DNA of 61,889 bases, taken from DATATB01 sp036268995 (GTDB taxonomy: Bacteria > Planctomycetota > Planctomycetia > Pirellulales > PNKZ01). The stretch spans positions 1 to 61,889 of the forward strand of contig DATATB010000129.1 of assembly GCA_036268995.1 (NCBI GenBank), given 5' to 3'. The notes below the pieces were generated by a model. That model was not told where the DNA came from. It ran no database searches and saw nothing but the letters and a program-made list of their open reading frames with translations. Shown piece after piece: positions 44,530 through 53,132 of the stretch. The translations under genes and the position numbers were made by a program. Within the stretch, counting starts at the first letter, position 1. Every line of letters starts with the position of its first letter.

Positions 44530-45138
44530 TTAGATCCACAGGTATAGCGTCCAGCTTCGCTGGTCGGTCTCCAACGATGCGTTGGTCATTTGCAAGTGTA
44601 CCGGAACCGCCAGCGGCTCGGCCGTCTGCAATTCTTCCAGCGCATCGAGCACGTCGGCATACCGGCCGGTGAACCGCACGCGCCACAATTGCGGCCGGAC
44701 TTCCGTTTTCTTCTCCGCCAACAGCTTGATGACTTCGTCCAATTCCTTGGGCAGCCGGGCCGACTCGTTGGCCTCGGCCGGCCCCCCTTCTTGCAAGTCC
44801 AGCCGGTTGCGATTCAGCAGTGCCGTCAGCCCTTCGATGGCCTCGATCCGGGCGTGTGAATCGACAGCCCGCGTGGCTTGCAGTTCGTGCCACTGCTGGT
44901 CCCAGTCGGCGGTTTGCTTTTCCACGTCGGCCAATTGCCGGTTCAAATCCGCGATGCGGATCTGCTCGGCCTGCACCGCCGCCGGCGCCGGCACGCTCTT
45001 CTTTGCGCTCTCGAGCGAGGCCGTGGCAGCCGTCAATCGCGTGCGAATGCCCGACAGCTTGAGACCATAAACTCCCAGGATCAAGATCGCCGGAAACACC
45101 AGCACCAGCACTTTTTCCCGGTTCGTTGTCAAAGCCAT
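44530..45138 (-). CDS. PilO/GspM-like inner-membrane protein
   Basis: The 202-aa protein has one N-terminal helix (VLVLVFPAILILGVYGLKLS), a long coiled-coil (about 35-85, A-Q-I-R-I-A-D-L-N-R-Q-L-A-D-V-E-K-Q) and a C-terminal ferredoxin-like domain (W-R-V-R-F-T-G-R-Y-A-D-V-L-D-A-L-E-E-L). This is the layout of PilO/GspM. In T2SS/T4P it pairs with PilN/GspL, the product of the preceding gene. The pilT-type gene begins 5 bases after its stop. Confidence 0.82.
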   Translation of the reverse strand: MALTTNREKVLVLVFPAILILGVYGLKLSGIRTRLTAATASLESAKKSVPAPAAVQAEQIRIADLNRQLADVEKQTADWDQQWHELQATRAVDSHARIEAIEGLTALLNRNRLDLQEGGPAEANESARLPKELDEVIKLLAEKKTEVRPQLWRVRFTGRYADVLDALEELQTAEPLAVPVHLQMTNASLETDQRSWTLYLWI

Positions 45139-45205
45139 TGTCGCCCCAGCGCGGCATGAATGCCGCGGCTAAATGAAAAACACGCACACACCGCATTTCC
45201 ATTCA

Positions 45206-46699
45206 TCATTCATCACGCATCATTTCTTCTTGAAAGCTCACCACCTTGTTCACCGGCCCTTGAGGGCCGACCGGCCGGGGCAGAGCCCGCGGTTCGGCCG
45301 CGGCCACGGCCTTGGCCATCGGCAGATCGGTCAACACCAGGTCGAACTTCCAGGGCTCGCCGTTGGTGAGGCGTTTGTCCGACTCTTGCTTGGCCGGCTG
45401 CACCTGCCAGCCGAGTCTGCCGACGCGCTCGCCCAGGTCGCTGGCCAACTCGTTGGCCGGGTGCGGGCCGATGCATAGGCCGGAAATATTCAGCTTTTCG
45501 CCGCTGGAGTCGATCTTCTGCACCAGCAAGTTTCTCGGCCGCAAATCGGACAGCAGCTTCAACAGTTTCTGCCAGCGCTGGCGATGGGCGTTCAGCGCGC
45601 CTTGGGTGTCCTGCACCTTGTGGCTGACCGCATCCAGTTGCGTGCGCGCCTTTTCGACCTTGCTGGCCAGGTCGGTGGCTTGCTTCTTGGTAGCCGTGAA
45701 TGCGGTCACCTGCGCGTTCAGCAACTTGCTCTGCTCCGTGAGGCTGGCGATGGCCGAGTTGTTCCACGTGTAATGGCCGAAACAACCGATGGCGGCTGCG
45801 GCGGCCAGGCCGACGGTGATCGCCTGCCGGCGCTGTTTCGACATGGGCCGCGGCGCGGGGCGCAGCAGTGGCGTCGCGATCGCCGGTGCCGACAGTTGCC
45901 CGGCCCAGCCGGTCAGCCACGTGCGCAGCGCCGTCTCGTCGTCCAGATCGACGACATTCGTCGCCTCCGGTGGCGGCATGACGCCGGCGTCGGGCAGCAA
46001 CCATTGCACGGGATTGGCCGGGTCGGTATCGCCCAGCCAGGCGTCGACGGTCGCTTGCCAGCCGCGCTGCGCCGGATCGGCATTGACGACGTGCGTCTGC
46101 GTCGCCGCCCCCGGTGCTTGCCGTTGGCAGAAAACCGCCCCCGGCCAGAGTTCTACTCGCCGCCAGGCCGTTTCGTGCTGGGCATTCGGCGGCCAACCGA
46201 TGCCGCTCGGGTGCAGCAGGCCCTGCAGCCGGCCGCCGGCATGGTGTACCGCGTCATCGGCCTGCGACACGTCAAAGTTGCTGGCCTGCACGATCCAGAA
46301 ATCGCGCTGCGCGCTGGTCGAGGGCAGCGGCACCATTGCGACTTGCGACTCGATGGCCGGTATGCCCGACAGCGGCTCGGCTTCGAAACAGAGTGCGCGC
46401 GATAGTTCGTTGTCGGCCAGCCCGCGGATCGTATCGGCCGGCATGCGGATCGTCTGCACCCACAGATCGCTCGACAGGATGTAGACGCGCTTCGCCCGTT
46501 TTTTGCCCAGCCTGAGCGCCGTATCGACCAGCAGCGCCAGGTCATCGGTTTCCGGCCGCGCCCGCTGCTGCAAATCCACCAGCACCGGCGCGCTGCCCGC
46601 GCTAAAATCCGCGCGCACGAGGCGCTCGCGCGTAATGAGGAGTAGGGTGCAGCGAGAAGTTCTCGACAACGCGATCGATCGCATGAATGTTGGCGCCAT
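45206..46699 (-). CDS. GspL / PilM-PilN-like inner-membrane protein
   Basis: The 497-aa protein has an N-terminal cytoplasmic domain resembling PilM/GspL actin-like proteins (about 1-270), a membrane helix (QAITVGLAAAAAIGCFGHYT, near 290), a coiled coil and a periplasmic PilN-like domain (L-S-D-L-R-P-R-N-L-L-V-Q-K-I-D-S-S-G-E-K-L-N-I-S-G). A fused PilM-PilN arrangement is the GspL plan, recruiting GspE to the membrane. The start ATG overlaps the upstream pseudopilin stop by one base. Downstream, a 67-base gap with the ATTCATCATTC repeat precedes the PilO-like gene. Confidence 0.82.
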   Translation of the reverse strand: MAPTFMRSIALSRTSRCTLLLITRERLVRADFSAGSAPVLVDLQQRARPETDDLALLVDTALRLGKKRAKRVYILSSDLWVQTIRMPADTIRGLADNELSRALCFEAEPLSGIPAIESQVAMVPLPSTSAQRDFWIVQASNFDVSQADDAVHHAGGRLQGLLHPSGIGWPPNAQHETAWRRVELWPGAVFCQRQAPGAATQTHVVNADPAQRGWQATVDAWLGDTDPANPVQWLLPDAGVMPPPEATNVVDLDDETALRTWLTGWAGQLSAPAIATPLLRPAPRPMSKQRRQAITVGLAAAAAIGCFGHYTWNNSAIASLTEQSKLLNAQVTAFTATKKQATDLASKVEKARTQLDAVSHKVQDTQGALNAHRQRWQKLLKLLSDLRPRNLLVQKIDSSGEKLNISGLCIGPHPANELASDLGERVGRLGWQVQPAKQESDKRLTNGEPWKFDLVLTDLPMAKAVAAAEPRALPRPVGPQGPVNKVVSFQEEMMRDE

Positions 46700-47805
46700 T
46701 ATTGAAGGCGTAGGTCAATTTGGAGGCTTGTCGCGGGCAGGACGTTCACGAACACCGCTTGCCCAACGGGGTAAAACGGCCCGCTCTGTGAGGTCGAGCT
46801 TTGCACGTAGAGCACATGCCTGCCGGCCCACGGGTTCACGCAGGCAAGCGGCTCGGCTGTTGGATCGCTGCTGACACTGGAGTCGAAATAGTACGCCAGC
46901 GTGGTCGCGTCCGATTCCACGGTAGTATTCGGGTAGCTCGGCGAAAGTTGGGTCGTCGTGTCGGCTAGCGCCGCGTAGTACGCTGTCACGCCGCTGGGGC
47001 CCGGCCCGAACAAAACGACTTGGTAATACGCTCCCGCCGCCGGCGGGCTGTTGGTGCCCTGCGCACTCTGGGTGTACAGGGTGCCGGTAATCGTTCCGCA
47101 CCAATTCCAGGCGTTCAGCGTCTCGGCGATGTCACACGTCGAGCCAAACACGTCGGCGGCGTGGGCGGCGGACGTAAGCGCGGCATTTCCCTCGCTGACA
47201 ATCGCCAGGGCGCCAAACGGAAGCGACGAGAACGTTTGAGAGCCGATCAGCATGGGGCTGCTTGTCGCGGCGATCGCTTGAGTTTGGATTGGGGTGCCCC
47301 AAGCGTCGCTAACGCAGGCACCCGAGACCACGCTGCCCGTCGAGAATTCGACGTACGGGCCGCGCCAACCCCACGAATAGCTGACGGTAGGGCACGAGTT
47401 CGTCGCGCTGTACGTCTGCCCTAGCTGCGGGAATGGCACGGGCACGACACCGCCGGCCGCCTGATTGCCGTATGCGGGCACGTTCAGGTCGCTGGGCAGC
47501 ACCAGCAAGTCGTTGACAATGCTGCCGGTCGTTGCGTCGTACTGCAGCCGCGGGAGCAGGCCGGTGTCGGCGATGTATCCTGTGACCGACGGCGCGGCGT
47601 CGGCCGAACCAACGTTGTTCGACGTGAGGATCGCCGCTTTCACCGCGCCCAGCGTCCGCATCGTCGTGTCGTACCGCCCCTGGTCGGCCAGCGGTCCCAT
47701 CGACTGCACGGCAATCGTCGTGATCATCGCCAGCAGCGCGAGCACGATGAGCATCTCGACCAGCGTGAAGCCGGCGCGGTGGTGGTCTGCTAGTCGGCCG
47801 GTCAT
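46699..47805 (-). CDS. Pseudopilin A (operon member, LVEMLIV type)
   Basis: The product is a 368-aa prepilin-like protein. The short basic leader ends R-A-G, then FTLVEMLIVLALLAM gives the N-methylation site and Glu at +5 of a class III prepilin. The C-terminal part is large, Ser/Thr-rich and repetitive, with the D-A-W-G-T-P motif corresponding to the D-x-W-G-x-P of major pseudopilin GspG. The stop is TAA, overlapping the next ATG, and the start overlaps the stop of pseudopilin B (ATGA). It would enter the fibre built by the adjacent machine after cleavage by a prepilin peptidase, which is not encoded here. Confidence 0.92.
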   Translation of the reverse strand: MTGRLADHHRAGFTLVEMLIVLALLAMITTIAVQSMGPLADQGRYDTTMRTLGAVKAAILTSNNVGSADAAPSVTGYIADTGLLPRLQYDATTGSIVNDLLVLPSDLNVPAYGNQAAGGVVPVPFPQLGQTYSATNSCPTVSYSWGWRGPYVEFSTGSVVSGACVSDAWGTPIQTQAIAATSSPMLIGSQTFSSLPFGALAIVSEGNAALTSAAHAADVFGSTCDIAETLNAWNWCGTITGTLYTQSAQGTNSPPAAGAYYQVVLFGPGPSGVTAYYAALADTTTQLSPSYPNTTVESDATTLAYYFDSSVSSDPTAEPLACVNPWAGRHVLYVQSSTSQSGPFYPVGQAVFVNVLPATSLQIDLRLQ

Positions 47806-48665
47806 TGCAGCGGAATCCAGTACGGATAATATTCCGCGGCCGAAATGGTCAGCACGCGCGCGCCAGTGGGCGCATTGTTGTTGAGGCCTGTTGTATCGAC
47901 GGCGATCGTCGCGCTGAGCGGGGCGGCTACCGCCCAAATGGCGCCGGTGCTCGAGCCCGCGCTGCCGTATTGTGTGTTGGTATACGACGACGCCGCGTTG
48001 GCGCCGTAGGCGGCGACCGTCGGCCCGAGCACGCCGGTGGGACCTGCCGAAATGAGTGCGTAATAGTACTGGCCGTACGAGGTATCGTGGATCGGCACCA
48101 TCACGACCGGGTTGCCCCAGGCGTCGAGCACGGTTGGGTCGCCGGCGTAGGTGGTGCCCGACGTGGCATTGCCAAAGGCGCCCGACGTGCCACTGGTAGG
48201 CAAGAACCCGCGGGCGGCCGCGGTGGTCGGGTTGCCGCCGGGAAATACCGCCGTGCCGCTAGTCAGGTAAGGACCGTGCCAGCCGAAGTGCGTCGTCGTG
48301 TTGTACTGCTGCAAGCCCGGGGCGAGGAACAGGCAGGCCATCTGCGGCGGCATGTTGAGGCTTCCCATGCGCGGCATGCCGTCATAGTTAATAGTCCCGT
48401 CGCCGGTGGTGCCGGAGAAAGTCGTGCCGGTGAACGCGGCCCCTTTCGTGTCGGGCATGTAGTTGTTCACGATCACGTCGCGCAATCGTCGCAATGTTTC
48501 GTTCGTGGCGTCGATCCGCGCTTGCTCGGCGGCCGTGTCGGCGTGCGGAATGATCATGCTCGCCAAGGCGACGAGGATCACGAGCACCACCACCAGTTCG
48601 ACCAGCGTCAGGCCCCCGCGATGCCGCTGCCTCGTGCGCGGAAGTTTGTAAAAGGTGGCGTTCAT
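47802..48665 (-). CDS. Pseudopilin B (LDAWGNP class)
   Basis: The 287-aa prepilin-like protein has a leader ending R-G-G, followed by LTLVELVVVLVILVALASM. The globular domain has L-D-A-W-G-N-P-V-V-M, the calcium-site-associated motif of GspG-type major pseudopilins, then Y-Y-Y-A-L-I-S-A-G-P-T-G. The end is Y-Y-P-Y-W-I-P-L-Q. It resembles C in the second half, so B and C form one subclass. It is translationally coupled to A. Confidence 0.92.
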   Translation of the reverse strand: MNATFYKLPRTRQRHRGGLTLVELVVVLVILVALASMIIPHADTAAEQARIDATNETLRRLRDVIVNNYMPDTKGAAFTGTTFSGTTGDGTINYDGMPRMGSLNMPPQMACLFLAPGLQQYNTTTHFGWHGPYLTSGTAVFPGGNPTTAAARGFLPTSGTSGAFGNATSGTTYAGDPTVLDAWGNPVVMVPIHDTSYGQYYYALISAGPTGVLGPTVAAYGANAASSYTNTQYGSAGSSTGAIWAVAAPLSATIAVDTTGLNNNAPTGARVLTISAAEYYPYWIPLQ

Positions 48666-48712
48666 GTGTGTTCTCCCCTGAGTTTGCTGGAAGGACCAGC
48701 GGCTGGCGCGCG

Positions 48713-49489
48713 TCATTTGAGTGGCAGCCAATATTGGTAGCCGACCCCGTCGGTGGTCGTAGTCAGCGTCGGGCCATACGTCGCCGTGTCGAGGGTCGAC
48801 GAGCCCTCGGCGACGGTCGAGTTCGTCGCGGTCACCGTGGCGGCAACGGGCGCCGCTCCGGCAGTAGTGTTGTACTGCTGCACCGCCGCGCCGAGCGTTC
48901 CGGTGGAACCGGCAGATAGCAAGATGTAGTAGGTCGAGTTGTTCTGGTCCGTAATCTGCGCGATGACAATCGGATTTCCCCAGGCGTCCAGCGGCGTCGG
49001 ATCACCGGTGTTGCCAAAGGCGTAATTGGCGCCATAGGCGAAACCGTCGGCCACGGCGTCGGAATTCATACCCGGGTAAGTGCCTTGGCCGGCGAGCGCG
49101 TAAGGGCCATTCCAGCCGAGGCCGGTGCTTGGGTTGTAGCCCGCAGACGTAGTGTTGGCGTTGGGATCGAGATAGAGGTACTTCAGCTGTGGGGCGGACG
49201 TGGACGTCCCCCGCGGCAGGCCATCGGGGTTGGCCCCCGGGCTCGTGCCCTGAGTGAGGTACATACCCCGCATGTCCGGCACGTAGTGGTTGATGATCAA
49301 CTCCTGCAGCCGCCGCAAGTTCTCCTTGGTCGCGTTGGTCGAGGACTGAAACGCCAGGCCGCCAAACAGCGGTAGCAGCAACCCAGCCAGCGCGACGAGA
49401 ATCACAAGCACGACGACCAGTTCCATCAGCGTGAGCGCGCGGCGCTGCTGACGTTGCTGGTGCTGGGTCGTGATCGCGTTCATCTGCAT
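48713..49489 (-). CDS. Pseudopilin C (LDAWGNP class, Ala at -1)
   Basis: The 258-aa prepilin-like protein has leader R-R-A then LTLMELVVVLVILVALAGL. The residue before the cleavage point is Ala rather than Gly. Shared with B are D-P-T-P-L-D-A-W-G-N-P-I-V-I and Y-Y-I-L-L-S-A-G-S-T-G-T-L-G. It ends Y-Q-Y-W-L-P-L-K, like B. Upstream is a strong hairpin (49577-49630). It begins the three-gene pseudopilin run before the machine genes, 47 bases ahead of B. The alternative ATG at 49483 gives the same protein minus two residues. Confidence 0.92.
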   Translation of the reverse strand: MQMNAITTQHQQRQQRRALTLMELVVVLVILVALAGLLLPLFGGLAFQSSTNATKENLRRLQELIINHYVPDMRGMYLTQGTSPGANPDGLPRGTSTSAPQLKYLYLDPNANTTSAGYNPSTGLGWNGPYALAGQGTYPGMNSDAVADGFAYGANYAFGNTGDPTPLDAWGNPIVIAQITDQNNSTYYILLSAGSTGTLGAAVQQYNTTAGAAPVAATVTATNSTVAEGSSTLDTATYGPTLTTTTDGVGYQYWLPLK

Positions 49490-49576
49490 GTTTTTTGCCC
49501 TCGGCGAACTGGCCGAATTGGCACGTATTTGTGTACTGGGTTCAGCCGGCGGCTGGTGCCTGCTACTTTGCAAACG

Positions 49577-49630
49577 TGCGGACCGCACGCCGATGAACGC
49601 GTGGTGGCGTTCATCGGCGGCGCGTCCGCA
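49577..49630 (-). promoter_or_regulatory. Strong two-step hairpin upstream of pseudopilin C
   Basis: CGCCGATGAACGC (49588-49600) pairs perfectly with GCGTTCATCGGCG (49607-49619), and an outer stem TGCGGAC (49577-49583) pairs with GTCCGCA (49624-49630). It lies between the end of pseudopilin D and the start of C, about 90 bases before the C start. It may be a 5' leader or processing structure that separates the operon from D. Confidence 0.7.
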
Positions 49631-49649
49631 TGTAGCGGTTCTTAACTAA

Positions 49650-49667
49650 GCAAGAAGCACTTCTTGC
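49650..49667 (-). terminator. Hairpin after pseudopilin D
   Basis: GCAAGAAG at 49650-49657 pairs perfectly with CTTCTTGC at 49660-49667, starting 18 bases beyond the stop of pseudopilin D. No U-run follows, so terminator function is only inferred. Confidence 0.45.
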
Positions 49668-49685
49668 TCGAGGTTTTCTCCACGT

Positions 49686-50555
49686 TTATTCAGGCGTACG
49701 CGAACCGATCGGCAAGTCGTCGGGGCCTGAGGTGCTGTACTGCTGAATCGAACTGTCGATTGTCCGACCGTAGGGGTCGATCACCGTCTTCAATTGCGCC
49801 CGACTGCCGTCGGAATACACGGCGAACACGGCGATGTAGCGATAGTAGTAAATGTTCGAGTTGGGTCCGGCATACTGGGGCGGCGAGACCATCGTGCTGC
49901 CCATCATCGAGTTGCCCGGCCCGATGCCCAGGCAGACCAGCGACACGGTCACTCCCGAGGCATTGACGATCATGTGCTGCGCGTCGACATAGCTCGCGCC
50001 CCAGACGTTTTGCGGATAGACCGCGTTCCAGATCGCGCTGCCGGTGGTGGCGTAGACGAACTGGCCGCTGGTGAAACTCGACGCGCCGCCGCTGATCGTG
50101 CCGATGGTGCGCAGCACCGTGCCACTGTCGTTGGCGTTGCTGGCCGTCGCGCTGTGGTCGTTGACAAAGTTCATGCCCACGCGAAACAGCGAGTTGAGCG
50201 ACTTGTCGGTGCTGGAGTAGCTGGTGGTGGCGATCGCGGTCTGCGAAGGGATATTGCCCACGCCGTCGATCTGCCCGATGATCCCGCCGCCGGAACCGGT
50301 GCCGCCCGGCCCGGAGTACAATTGGGACGTGCCGCTGGTGATCAGCGAATCCAGTCCGCTGGGAAGCCGTTCGGTCGTGGCGATGTAGGTCTGAATATTC
50401 TGGGCGACGTCGCCCGAAGCTTCGGCCCCCATGGCCATGTTGGCTTGCCGGCGGATCCAATCGACCTTGTTGATGACCAATCCGGCTAAAGCCGCGAGGA
50501 TGGCCACGACGACCACCAATTCCATCAAAGTGAAACCCGAGCGTTTGCGATTCAT
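49686..50555 (-). CDS. Pseudopilin D (GxG...PP...YxR...F class)
   Basis: The 289-aa prepilin-like protein has leader MNRKRSG then FTLMELVVVVAILAALAGL. The long C-terminal region ends with the module shared by seven genes of this window: C-L-G-I-G-P-G-N-S-M-M-G ... S-P-P-Q ... Y-Y-Y-R-Y-I-A-V-F-A-V-Y-S-D-G. It is Ser/Gly/Thr-rich in between. It is preceded by its own 340-base intergenic region, so it is probably a separate transcription unit. Upstream in-frame codons to 50717 do not form a leader. Confidence 0.92.
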   Translation of the reverse strand: MNRKRSGFTLMELVVVVAILAALAGLVINKVDWIRRQANMAMGAEASGDVAQNIQTYIATTERLPSGLDSLITSGTSQLYSGPGGTGSGGGIIGQIDGVGNIPSQTAIATTSYSSTDKSLNSLFRVGMNFVNDHSATASNANDSGTVLRTIGTISGGASSFTSGQFVYATTGSAIWNAVYPQNVWGASYVDAQHMIVNASGVTVSLVCLGIGPGNSMMGSTMVSPPQYAGPNSNIYYYRYIAVFAVYSDGSRAQLKTVIDPYGRTIDSSIQQYSTSGPDDLPIGSRTPE

Positions 50556-50895
50556 CGAACGTGCCTCCCAAAAAAATGCTTGCGAAAATCCGGACACCCG
50601 AAGGGGACCGGCAGCGGAAAGCAATCGACGTACCAACGTCGGCAATCCGCGGCCGGGCGATCGGAATCGCCGAATTCGCCGCATTTTTCGAGAGAAAATA
50701 AAACTCATCAGCAACACGCTGGGGCTCTGGCCTGGGCGTGGCTGTCGATGTTTTCGACAGCCACGGCTATTTTTACGATCCTAACAAGCGCGACGAGAGC
50801 CTCCCGAACGATGCTGGATTGGTTTCGCCAAGTGCATCGTTCAGGAGGCTGCTCCTCTGGTTTAATAAGTTGACATCTGCTGCGAAAAGTCGGGC
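50556..50895. other. Intergenic region between pseudopilins E and D with two hairpins
   Basis: Two strong inverted repeats fill this stretch: CGTGGCTGTCGA (50737-50748) with TCGACAGCCACG (50754-50765), followed on the plus strand by GCTATTTTTA, and AGCCTCCCGAACGATGC (50798-50814) with GCATCGTTCAGGAGGCT (50834-50850). The second lies 46 bases past the stop of pseudopilin E and is its likely terminator or processing site. No gene is supported. Confidence 0.65.
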
Positions 50896-51762
50896 TTACT
50901 GGACAGCGTTGTTGATGGCCGCCGCGTCATCGGTAACCAAGTCACCGTCGGCGCCGAACACTCCCGCGAAGGTCACGGTCGAGGGGGTTTTCGAGCTGTC
51001 CACCGCGAACACAACGATCAAGCGGTTGTATATTTGCGCCGAGTTGAAGCTGCCGTCGACCGGCGCTTCGACCATCAAACCACTGGTCAAATTGTTACCG
51101 TTATTGCCGGCGACCATGGTGTTGTGCGCCCCGAGGCCGAACGCCACCAGCTCGATGGTGTCAGTATTCCCGGTGCCCCCGATCGTGCCCAACTTGCCCC
51201 CATTGGTCAGGTTCGAGCGGTAAATGTGGTCGATGATTTTGTTCGTGGTGCCGGTCCCGGCAACGGTGGCTTGGGCCGCATTGATGACCGCCACCGTCGT
51301 GCCGGTGGCCAGCGGGACTTGCGTGTTGAACCAGTCGTCAGGGCGCGTCAGCTCCGTCGGGGGCGCGGTGTCCATGTTGTAGACCGTCGTAATGCCGACG
51401 TTGTTGAAGCCCTGCACGTCGCCCGCGCTCAACGTATAGGTGGCCAACCTGCCGGTCGCGCCCACCAACTCAGTCGGCAACACCGCGGTACTGCCGGCAG
51501 TCGGGGTGATGCCGGTGCTGGCTGTCAGCAATTGGCCGCTCGAACCCAACCGCGTATCCCAGCCGTCGGGATAGTTGCCGTTCGCCGTGTTCCACGCCTG
51601 AATCAACGTGGTCGTATCGGCCATCGACGAAGCACCGGCCGCATGACCGGCGCTTTTCATTAGCGTGCCAACACGCGGCAGCACCAGGGCTGCCAGCAAG
51701 GAGAGGATGGCCACGACCACGATCAATTCGACCAGCGTAAACCCGAATCGACGTTTCTTCAT
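50896..51762 (-). CDS. Pseudopilin E
   Basis: The 288-aa prepilin-like protein has leader MKKRRFG then FTLVELIVVVAILSLLAAL. The C-terminal module is A-F-G-L-G-A-H-N-T-M-V-A-G ... M-V-E-A-P-V-D-G ... I-Y-N-R-L-I-V-V-F-A-V-D. The leader is the most canonical of the array (K-K-R-R-F-G^F). A gap of more than 330 bases precedes it, so it probably has its own promoter. The central region is Thr/Ala/Gly-rich, like the other members. Confidence 0.92.
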   Translation of the reverse strand: MKKRRFGFTLVELIVVVAILSLLAALVLPRVGTLMKSAGHAAGASSMADTTTLIQAWNTANGNYPDGWDTRLGSSGQLLTASTGITPTAGSTAVLPTELVGATGRLATYTLSAGDVQGFNNVGITTVYNMDTAPPTELTRPDDWFNTQVPLATGTTVAVINAAQATVAGTGTTNKIIDHIYRSNLTNGGKLGTIGGTGNTDTIELVAFGLGAHNTMVAGNNGNNLTSGLMVEAPVDGSFNSAQIYNRLIVVFAVDSSKTPSTVTFAGVFGADGDLVTDDAAAINNAVQ

Positions 51763-52095
51763 AAAGCAGTTCTCCCTTCGAGAAAATGGCCCCGTTGGCA
51801 GCCGTTTGCCAAAGCGTCGGCAGAGCTAGCAACACTCCGCCCGGCGAAAGGAGCGTATCCTACTGATACTGAGTCTCAATTGCAAGTGAATGGCGGTTTT
51901 TTGGCGGCGTGGCAGTTTTCTTCGACACGTCGAACGGTTCTTTAACCGGTGCTCAGATCCGCGCTCAAGCGCCGGCAAACGATCCTGGAACTGTTCAATT
52001 GTTTAGACCCTCCGTTCACTCACGCAGGTTCGTAGGCAAAGCCCCTCGAAGCCCAGGGGATGCTTCCCCTGGGGCTCCGAAGTGCCCTGCCCCGC
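51763..52095. other. Intergenic region between pseudopilins F and E
   Basis: The region contains an imperfect hairpin (AGCCCAGGGGA at 52050-52060 with TCCCCTGGGGCT at 52065-52076) close behind the stop of pseudopilin F, probably its terminator. The remainder, including an AT-richer tract near 51850-51900, should carry the promoter of pseudopilin E. No gene is seen. Confidence 0.55.
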
Positions 52096-52938
52096 TTACT
52101 TCAATTGGTAATAGGTCTGAATGTGATCCGAGGCGGTGGTAATTCCGTCGGCGTCGGCCAGGTCGACCGTGCCGATGAACTTGGCGGCCACCATTGCCGT
52201 GCCCGACCCGTCCTGGGTCTGGAACACCAGGCCAAAGCGACCGTAGATCAGGTTCGGTTGCCCCGTCGACGAGTCATCAAAGTGCACCGGCGCCTCTTCC
52301 AGCGTCTTGCCGGCCATGCTGCTAAAGTCGCCCAGGCCGAAGAGCACATAGGTGCCGGGGTTCGTCGTCTGATTGGCGCTGTTGGCAATCATGCCCAACT
52401 CGCGCGTTACGGCCGCTTGCGTGACGCCTACGACCGTCGTGCCCGTGGCGATGGTCGTGGAGGACGAGGCGAGCAGCGTGCTGGTCATCGGGAGGGCGCT
52501 GTACGGATCAAAGGTCGGCGACCAAACGCTGCCAGCCGTGGCGGGGTTCTCGATGACGGGTAAGACATTCGTCATGCCGGCGTTGTTGAGCGCGGCCAGG
52601 TCCGCCGCTGTCAGCGTATACGCAAGGAGGTCGGTGCTCTGGCCCGCGGCCAGGTAGGTGGCAATCGTACCGGCTCCAGTCGTCAGGTTGTCGAGATTGT
52701 TCGGGTAACCAGTGTACAAGTTGTAATAGAGCTGCACGGCCTTGCTCACCTCGGTGGCGTTGGTGGCCGTGCTCGAGGTGTGCGCACGCGTGAGCATGCT
52801 GGGGAACAGTGGCAGCAGAATGCCCGCCAGGGCGATCAGGATCACCATCACCACGACCAGTTCCATCAGGGTCAGGCCGGCGCGTTGGCGACGAGTGCAG
52901 CGGACGAAAAATAGCGACGAAGGTGCGGAAGGTTTCAT
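52096..52938 (-). CDS. Pseudopilin F
   Basis: The 280-aa prepilin-like protein has leader R-R-Q-R-A-G then LTLMELVVVMVILIALAGI. The C-terminal module is F-G-L-G-D-F-S-S-M-A-G-K-T-L-E-E-A-P-V-H-F-D-D ... Y-G-R-F-G-L-V-F-Q-T, closest to G and I. The frame extends upstream to 53907, but the prepilin leader fixes the start at 52938. A Cys-rich protein gene ends 194 bases upstream. The region between looks non-coding. Confidence 0.93.
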   Translation of the reverse strand: MKPSAPSSLFFVRCTRRQRAGLTLMELVVVMVILIALAGILLPLFPSMLTRAHTSSTATNATEVSKAVQLYYNLYTGYPNNLDNLTTGAGTIATYLAAGQSTDLLAYTLTAADLAALNNAGMTNVLPVIENPATAGSVWSPTFDPYSALPMTSTLLASSSTTIATGTTVVGVTQAAVTRELGMIANSANQTTNPGTYVLFGLGDFSSMAGKTLEEAPVHFDDSSTGQPNLIYGRFGLVFQTQDGSGTAMVAAKFIGTVDLADADGITTASDHIQTYYQLK

Positions 52939-53132
52939 GGGTATCAAGCTCCATTCTCGCGACAGCCGGAAGCACGGCGCGCAGCACAACACGCAAGCGC
53001 GCGGTTCCAGCCGCCGACAAATCAGCACGGTCAACACGCAAGCCGGGCGCACGGCATCAGCCGCAACGGCCCGCGGGCAAGCGCGCCAAACCGCAGTAGA
53101 AACGGGGAAACGAACGACGACAGCAGCTCGTT

